From NCBI GenBank assembly GCA_964431285.1, contig CAYSJO010000877.1, positions 1-7,969 on the forward strand: 7,969 bases of DNA, in the 5' to 3' direction. The position numbers and the translations under genes are program-made. The notes beneath the pieces are model-generated. The model saw only the letters and a list, made by a program, of their open reading frames with translations. It was not told the DNA's origin and made no database searches. Origin of the DNA: CAUZFZ01 sp964431285. GTDB lineage: Bacteria > Planctomycetota > Planctomycetia > Planctomycetales > Planctomycetaceae. Below are positions 1 to 4,986 of this stretch, in pieces; positions within the stretch are counted from its first letter, which is position 1; each line of letters opens with the position of its first letter.

Positions 1-1
1 G

Positions 2-390
2 TCCCTCCGGGGGGGGGGGGGGGCGCCCGCCCCCCGCGGTGACCAGTTCGTGTCATGGATCCATGAGACCGACTTCGTCCGCGCCGTGATATGGCTGATT
101 CAGAACGAGCAGGTGGATGGTCCTGTCAATCTGTCCTCACCCAATCCACTGCCACACGCGGATTTCATGCGTTCCATTCGCGAAGCCTGGGGATTCGTTT
201 CGGTTTACCTTCAACCAGATGGATGCTCGAAATCGGCGCGGCATTCCTGCGGACAGAAACAGAGCTGATCCTCAAGAGTCGCCGAGTCATTCCCGGTCGA
301 TTGCTGGCGGAAGGTTTTTCGTTCGAGTATCCCGACTGGCCATCAGCCGCGCAAGAGCTGTGTCGACAGCGACGCACTGCGGCAACGTAA
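2..390 (+). CDS. SDR-family epimerase, TIGR01777/DUF1731 type (3' fragment, frameshifted)
   Basis: This is the C-terminal part of an NAD(P)-binding short-chain dehydrogenase-like epimerase; the N-terminal Rossmann half lies outside the window. Family features are visible in order: SWIHETDFVRAV, then GPVNLSSPNP, then FMRSIREAWG in one frame (bases 41-193). The reading then continues one frame back with RFGLPSTRWMLEIGA, SRRVIPGRLLAEGFSFEYPDW and a TAA stop at 388-390. The two halves join into a normal DUF1731 tail if one G is added to the GGGG run at 189-192 (Trp-Gly-Ile-Arg), so either one base is missing from the sequence or the gene has a real frameshift. The substrate of this family is not established. 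The first 35 bases read as Gly/Ala/Pro-rich low-complexity sequence unlike the family and are doubtful. It converges on bioB with 28 bases between the stop codons. Family assignment is fairly sure; intactness is not. Confidence 0.75.
9..35. repeat. G15 homopolymer followed by C-rich run
   Basis: Bases 9-23 are fifteen consecutive G, followed by a C-rich stretch ending in six C (30-35). The two parts can pair as a G/C hairpin. It falls inside the reading frame of the epimerase fragment, where the family normally has a mixed sequence before the SWIH motif. Its position at the very edge of the window suggests a sequencing or assembly artefact, although a true phase-variable tract cannot be excluded. 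Confidence 0.6.
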
Positions 391-418
391 GCAGCTGCGA
401 TGAAAGCGACGGAGCTGG

Positions 419-1513
419 CTACGAACAGGAAGTTCCGCATGACCCGCTGCCCTCGGACGAACACGCCGCCGTTTCGACGGCGACACCGCGAGAAGAAGCC
501 AGCAGCTCCGCAGATCGATGATCTCCAGTCACGATCTCAAAGCCAAGGTCTTCGATCATCTGGAAGTCGTCCGCTGCGGCCTGGCCCTTTGTTGTCAGGT
601 AGTCACTGACAAACAACGAATTGGCGGGGTACAGACCCATCGCCTGCATCGATCGCAGATTGATCTCTCGACCGCCGGCGATGCGAATCTCGGTCGTTGG
701 ATTAGCCATGCGGAACAGGCACAGCGTCTTCAGGCAGAAACGCGGGTTGAGCTTGTGGACGCCTTCCAACTGCGTTCCGGGAATCGCATTCAGAAAATTG
801 ACGGGAATCGACTCGACCTTCATGCCCTGTAGTTCCAGGGCCAGGTCAACCAGATCGGCGTGCTCTTCGCCCATCCCGGCGATGATTCCGCAGCACAATT
901 CCATGCCGGCTTCCCGCACGATCCTCAATGTGTCCAGCCGGTCGTCGAAGCCGTGTGTCGAGCAGATGTCGTCGTAGAATTTGCGACTGGTATTGAGGTT
1001 GTGATTGATGCGATCAACTCCGGCTTCCGCCAGAGTTCCCGCCTGTTCGGACGACAGCAGTCCCATGCAGCAGCAGATGTGCAAACCGTATTCGTCTTTG
1101 ACGCGACGCACGACATCGGCAACGTGATCGACCTCCCCGTCCGTTGGGCCACGGCCACTGGTCACAATGCAGTATGTCCGAGCCTGAGAATCGTAAGCCT
1201 GTTTTGCACCAGCCAGAATCTGTTCGGCGTCCAGCATCCTGTATTTCTCAATTGGCGCCGTCGAATTCTTGTTCTGCGAGCAATAGCCGCAGTCCTCGGG
1301 GCACAAGCCACTCTTGGCGTTCTTCAGAAAGTACAGATGAACACGATTTCCGAAGTGCTCTCGCCGAACACGCCAGGCCGCGTCGATCAGTGCTGGCAAT
1401 TCAGCATCGTCGGCGTTCAGGATCGAGAGGCCTTCTTCAGCTGTCAGCGTGTGTTCGTTGAGAACCTGATCAGCCAGTTTGTCCCAGTCAGCGGCAGCAG
1501 CGACAGATGGCAT
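419..1513 (-). CDS. bioB: Biotin synthase BioB (radical SAM)
   Basis: Cytoplasmic radical SAM enzyme that inserts sulfur into dethiobiotin, the last step of biotin synthesis. The 364-residue product carries the CxxxCxxC [4Fe-4S] motif CPEDCGYC (Cys71, Cys75, Cys78). By alignment from memory with the E. coli enzyme, the [2Fe-2S] ligands correspond to Cys115 (TYCIVTSG), Cys147 (GLHICCCMG), Cys207 (GMELCCGII) and Arg277 (EIRIAGGRE). Other family stretches are NAKSGLCPEDC, NHNLNTS and IPVNFLNAIPGT. The ATG at 1511-1513 begins a normal-length N terminus; no clear Shine-Dalgarno precedes it. The C terminus extends past the usual end into a Ser/Gly/Cys-rich tail with Cys351, Cys359 and Cys363. It lies 206 bases downstream of the symporter gene on the same strand, and no other biotin gene is in the window. 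No BirA-type operator was recognised. Confidence 0.97.
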   Translation of the reverse strand: MPSVAAAADWDKLADQVLNEHTLTAEEGLSILNADDAELPALIDAAWRVRREHFGNRVHLYFLKNAKSGLCPEDCGYCSQNKNSTAPIEKYRMLDAEQILAGAKQAYDSQARTYCIVTSGRGPTDGEVDHVADVVRRVKDEYGLHICCCMGLLSSEQAGTLAEAGVDRINHNLNTSRKFYDDICSTHGFDDRLDTLRIVREAGMELCCGIIAGMGEEHADLVDLALELQGMKVESIPVNFLNAIPGTQLEGVHKLNPRFCLKTLCLFRMANPTTEIRIAGGREINLRSMQAMGLYPANSLFVSDYLTTKGQAAADDFQMIEDLGFEIVTGDHRSAELLASSRGVAVETAACSSEGSGSCGTSCS

Positions 1514-1719
1514 TGAGCAGTCCGATGAAATGGAGTGGCATTTGGAGTCCCGCCGTCGGGCGGCACCTCACCATTTTTGCAATTTCGGCGAAGCACACCA
1601 GCGAGTAGCCGCTCGTAGTAACCACATTTATGCGGTTCGCCAGCAGCGGGGCCTGTCATGAGACGAACGCAAATCGTGACGCGTAGGAGTATTCCACACA
1701 GCACACAACCCGTTAAATC
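1514..1719. other. Gap between symporter gene and bioB
   Basis: No convincing gene is present in these 206 bases. On the minus strand the region is the 3' flank of the symporter gene and the leader of bioB. It holds a small GC hairpin (1550-1563) and a 7-bp inverted repeat that overlaps the symporter stop codon (1682-1724). No promoter could be assigned with confidence. Whether bioB is co-transcribed with the upstream genes is therefore open. Confidence 0.5.
1550..1563. other. Short GC hairpin in bioB leader
   Basis: CCGCC (1550-1554) and GGCGG (1559-1563) are perfect complements around a GTCG loop. The hairpin sits 37 bases upstream of the bioB ATG. On the minus strand no T-run follows it, so it does not look like an ordinary intrinsic terminator; a short T-run at 1573-1577 follows it on the plus strand, about 10 bases on. 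It could be a leader structure or a piece of a dispersed repeat. Confidence 0.35.
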
Positions 1720-1724
1720 CTACG
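1682..1724 (-). terminator. Possible weak terminator hairpin at symporter 3' end
   Basis: CGTAGGA (1682-1688) and TCCTACG (1718-1724) are perfect inverted repeats, 29 bases apart. The right arm overlaps the symporter stop codon (1720-1722). The position suits a transcript-end structure for the minus-strand genes, but the loop is long and no T-tract follows. The call is tentative. Confidence 0.25.
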
Positions 1725-3402
1725 AACTGGGCGGACGGCGTTTCACTTCCCAGAAGGTCAGACTGGGACCGTCGGTCGGCTCGTTCCCTGGCAACGGCAG
1801 CAGACTCAGAACCAGTGCGAGTCCCACGGAGCTGAAGAATCCGACGGGGAAAAACCACATCGCGAACCAGTCAGAGTTCTGGTTCATCCACCACAAAGTG
1901 AACGCCGCACCGATCCATGTCCCGAAAAAGACGCCAGTCGTCCGTGCCCGTGGGATAAACAGGCCCAGCACGAACACGGCCAGCAACGGAGCCGCGAACG
2001 CTCCAACCGTTTTCTTGGCAACTGTGAAGACGTCACCAAGCTGTCCGACGAAACAGGCCAGCGCGATCGCGAGTGCCCCAACAATCACGACAAGAATTCG
2101 AGCCGACAGCATCTCGCCAGTATCCGTCTTCGGACGTAAATGCGGGAATAACCGGTCGCGGAAGTCGACGACAACTGCGGTTGTCACCGAGTGAATTCCT
2201 GAATCGATGCTCGACATCGTCGCAGCCATCAGAGCGGCTACAAGCAGTCCCACAACGCCAGGCGGAAATTTCATGCGAACGAATTGCGACAGGGCCTGGT
2301 CCTGCAACTTGAAGCGCAGCATATCCGCACGAACCTGATCCGGCCGGTTCTGATAATAGCCGATGACCTTCTGTTCGAACGACATGTCCGCCGCGGTTGC
2401 TGCTTCCTGACTGTCGCCAACATTCGCAAGGAACTCTGCGTGCTCTTGAGAAGCGTCTCCCTGGGGATCCTGCAGTTCGCTCAACAGGACTGGCACGAGT
2501 TCACGGGGCTGCTGGTGAAAGAAGCTGAAGAGCCCTGTCCCGATCAGCAACAGACCAGGTAGTACGACAGCCATTCCCAGCAGGTTGATGCCAAACCCCG
2601 ACTGAGACGTGCGCGCGTCTTTTGCGGCGATGTATCGCTGCACGGCCACCTGATCAGCTCCGAATGCTGACAGTCCCTCGAGAAAACTACCGAGCAATAC
2701 CGCAACCGTGCCAAACTGCAGAGTCGGATCGAGTGAGAAATCGAGCAACAGGTTTTCGCGATCGGCGAAATACGTGCTCATGATGCCCGAGACGCCACCT
2801 TCCGACTGACTGATCAACAGGGCCAGAGCAAACACAATCGTGCCGGCAAAAACAAAGAACTGCAGCACGTCGGTCCACATGACCGCTCGCAAACCTCCCA
2901 GCATGGTGTACGCGATCGCGACTGCACCGAGCGCAATGATGACCACGTACTGACCAATGCCCGAGATTCCAGAGATCGCCACGGAAGCCGCATAAGTCGC
3001 TGCAGCCATCCAGGCAATTCTCAACAGGATGAACAGAGCACTCGCCAGGCACCGGACGGACACATGAAACCGCATTTCCAGATACTCATAGGCCGTGCGG
3101 CAATTCAGCTTTGAGTAAACTGGAATGAATACCCACACGACAACCGGCGCCATCATCCAGAAAGCCACCAGAGCCATGCCAACTCGCAGGCTGCTGGAGT
3201 AAGCTGCCGAAGGGTACATGACAAAGCTGTTCGCCGAGAACAGCGTGGCCATGACGCTCAGCCCGACCGTGATGCGTCCCATCGATCGCCCGGCCGCGAA
3301 GAATTCCTCGCGACTGGACTGCTTGCGCATGGCAAAGCCCAGCCCCAGCGAGACCGCGAGATAGCCAAGTACGACAGCCAGATCGAGTGGATGAAGAGTC
3401 AT
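1720..3402 (-). CDS. Sodium:solute symporter (SSS/SLC5 family)
   Basis: Inner-membrane secondary transporter expected to couple sodium entry to solute uptake. From the ATG at 3400-3402 the protein has 560 residues, with many hydrophobic segments from MTLHPLDLAVVLGYLAVSL onward, as in the 13-helix SSS fold. Family landmarks are YEYLEMRF (about 105-112), GGLRAVMWTD (169-178), GADQVAVQRY (248-257) and ATMSSIDSG, whose Ser397-Ser398 match the sodium-site serines of helix 8. A hydrophilic insertion of about 70 residues (about 309-377) precedes that helix. An upstream in-frame TTG at 3442-3444 would add 14 residues; the ATG is preferred because it puts the first helix at the usual distance, but neither start has a clear Shine-Dalgarno. 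It follows the DUF1501 gene by 53 bases, suggesting co-transcription. The substrate cannot be read from the sequence; several motifs resemble the SLC5 anion/vitamin branch. Confidence 0.92.
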   Translation of the reverse strand: MTLHPLDLAVVLGYLAVSLGLGFAMRKQSSREEFFAAGRSMGRITVGLSVMATLFSANSFVMYPSAAYSSSLRVGMALVAFWMMAPVVVWVFIPVYSKLNCRTAYEYLEMRFHVSVRCLASALFILLRIAWMAAATYAASVAISGISGIGQYVVIIALGAVAIAYTMLGGLRAVMWTDVLQFFVFAGTIVFALALLISQSEGGVSGIMSTYFADRENLLLDFSLDPTLQFGTVAVLLGSFLEGLSAFGADQVAVQRYIAAKDARTSQSGFGINLLGMAVVLPGLLLIGTGLFSFFHQQPRELVPVLLSELQDPQGDASQEHAEFLANVGDSQEAATAADMSFEQKVIGYYQNRPDQVRADMLRFKLQDQALSQFVRMKFPPGVVGLLVAALMAATMSSIDSGIHSVTTAVVVDFRDRLFPHLRPKTDTGEMLSARILVVIVGALAIALACFVGQLGDVFTVAKKTVGAFAAPLLAVFVLGLFIPRARTTGVFFGTWIGAAFTLWWMNQNSDWFAMWFFPVGFFSSVGLALVLSLLPLPGNEPTDGPSLTFWEVKRRPPSS

Positions 3403-3455
3403 GTTGGCAGCATCGTCTTGATTCAGGCTGAATCGTGCCACCAATGGCTCGAGGC

Positions 3456-4883
3456 CTACGCGAGGATTTCCGAAACGACGCGAGCGGGTGTCACGCCCGT
3501 CAATCGATCTTTCAGGCCGTTGCGTTCGAGGAACACTTCCTCGTGGTACAGCCCCAGCTGGTGCAGAATTGTTGCATGCCAGTCGGCCACGGTGATCTTG
3601 TCCTCGACGGCTGAGAATCCCAGTTCATCCGTTGTCCCGTGGACCACTCCACCTTTAACGCCGCCGCCGGCCATCCAGGTGCAGATCGCGTTGCGGTTGT
3701 GGTCGCGACCGGCTTTATTGGGGTCCTTGTCACTGGGAAGCTGAGCGATCGGCAGCCGCCCCATTTCGCCGCCCCAGACGATCAGCGTTTCGTCCAGCAG
3801 ACCACGCTGGCTCAGATCTTTCAGCAATCCGGCGATCGGAAGGTCGGTTCGCCGACAGGCGTCCTTCAGTGACGTGCCGATGTTGCTGTGATTGTCCCAG
3901 ATCTGACTGTTAATGAAGAGCTGCACGAATCGGACACCACGCTCGACCAGCCGGCGGGCGATCAGGCAGCGGCGTCCATACGACTCCGTGACTTTCTGAT
4001 CGATCCCATAGAGGCGTTGCATTTCCGCACTTTCCTGCGACAGATCGAGTGCGTCGCTGGCTGCCAGTTGCATGCGACCGGCCAGTTCGTAACTGGCCAT
4101 TCTCGCGCCAAGTTGAGGTCGGCCGGGACGGTCGCGACGATGGATGCGGTCCAGCCGGGCGATCAGTTCTCGCTCAAGTGACGTCACCGAATCGGGCTCT
4201 TCGAAGTCCCGTTCCAGATTGAGCACGGGCGACGCGGTTGCTCGAAATCGCGTCCCCTGATGATCGGGTGGAAGATAACCCGCCTGCCAGTTGTCGATTC
4301 CGTTGACCGGCAATCCAAGCGGATCGTCCAGCACAACGTAGGCGGGCAGATTGCGATTTTCTGACCCAAGTGCGTAACTGACCCATGCGCCCAAAGATGG
4401 ACGCCCGGTGAATTCGCTGCCTGACTGGATCACATACAGAGCCGGCTCATGAGTCAGATTCGGCGTTTGCATCGAGCGAATCAGTGCGAGCCGATCCACC
4501 TGCGTCGCCAGATTCGGCATGACGTCAGACACCCACATCGCACTTTCGCCATGCTGAGCGAACTTGAACGGACTCCGCATCAGGGCTCCGGCCGCGCCGG
4601 GGAATTCGACCTCGCCAGCAATGCGGTTGAAGTAATCCTCACCGTGGTGTTTCGTGAGTTCCGGCTTCGGATCCAGCAGGTCCATCTGACTTGGTCCACC
4701 ATTCATAAACAGGTGGATGACGGACTTTGCATGTGGTTGGTGATGTGTCCTGACTCCCGGCAGCGTGTTTCCGGCGGCGAAGATGTCCTGATTCAACAGG
4801 CCCGTCAACGCAGCCGTCGCCATTCCGGAACCGACATTGCCGAATAACTGACGACGCGAGAATTGTTGGGAAATCTGGCTCAC
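3456..4883 (-). CDS. DUF1501 protein, Tat-exported, sulfatase/phosphatase-like fold
   Basis: A 475-residue DUF1501 protein, a family related to the alkaline phosphatase/sulfatase superfamily; its biochemical activity is not established. The N terminus SRRQLFGNVGSG (residues 9-20) is a twin-arginine signal followed by a hydrophobic stretch, so export by Tat is expected. Family motifs include HLFMNGGPSQMDLLDPKP (57-74), IWDNHSNI (328-335), WGGEMGRLP (370-378), GRDHNRNAICTWMAGGG (392-408) and GGVVHGTTDELGF (411-423). The start is a GTG at 4881-4883: an in-frame TGA at 4896-4898 limits any extension, and the next Met would cut off the Tat motif. The gene follows the PSD1 gene on the same strand after a 103-base gap holding a hairpin. 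DUF1501 genes commonly follow PSD1-type genes in planctomycetes, so the two products probably act together outside the cytoplasm. Confidence 0.93.
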   Translation of the reverse strand: MSQISQQFSRRQLFGNVGSGMATAALTGLLNQDIFAAGNTLPGVRTHHQPHAKSVIHLFMNGGPSQMDLLDPKPELTKHHGEDYFNRIAGEVEFPGAAGALMRSPFKFAQHGESAMWVSDVMPNLATQVDRLALIRSMQTPNLTHEPALYVIQSGSEFTGRPSLGAWVSYALGSENRNLPAYVVLDDPLGLPVNGIDNWQAGYLPPDHQGTRFRATASPVLNLERDFEEPDSVTSLERELIARLDRIHRRDRPGRPQLGARMASYELAGRMQLAASDALDLSQESAEMQRLYGIDQKVTESYGRRCLIARRLVERGVRFVQLFINSQIWDNHSNIGTSLKDACRRTDLPIAGLLKDLSQRGLLDETLIVWGGEMGRLPIAQLPSDKDPNKAGRDHNRNAICTWMAGGGVKGGVVHGTTDELGFSAVEDKITVADWHATILHQLGLYHEEVFLERNGLKDRLTGVTPARVVSEILA

Positions 4884-4913
4884 CCTGGTAGTCCGTCAAA
4901 ACTGAAACAACAT

Positions 4914-4975
4914 GTAGCCGAACTCGCCAGAGTCTGGACTTTCGCAAGCGACCTGAGTCTGGCGACTTCGGCTAC
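4914..4975. repeat. Long imperfect inverted repeat between PSD1 and DUF1501 genes
   Basis: The 21-base arms 4914-4934 and 4955-4975 are complementary at 19 of 21 positions. They begin GTAGCCGAA and end TTCGGCTAC, with a 20-base centre that holds a further CGC-AA-GCG mini-hairpin (4943-4950). The left arm also overlaps a small palindrome, CCAGAGTCTGG (4927-4937). It fills most of the gap between the two genes and would fold as RNA on either strand. I recall similar GTAGCCGAAGTCGCCAGAC-type intergenic sequences in planctomycetes, so it may be one copy of a dispersed repeat; that is unverified. There is no T-tract, so simple termination is not indicated. Confidence 0.8.
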
Positions 4976-4986
4976 CCGACCAGTGC

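Noticed and set aside
391..418. Possible shared terminator between the convergent epimerase and bioB genes
   Set aside because: CAGCT (392-396) and AGCTG (413-417) can pair, but the stem is only five pairs with a 16-base loop and no T-tract, too weak to call.
860..1516. Long plus-strand reading frame opposite bioB
   Set aside because: It lies wholly across the well-supported bioB gene and its translation shows no recognisable family features.
1444..1704. Minus-strand frame of 86 codons between the symporter gene and bioB
   Set aside because: It overlaps the start of bioB, has no recognisable motif and is rich in Cys, Arg and Pro like a non-coding frame.
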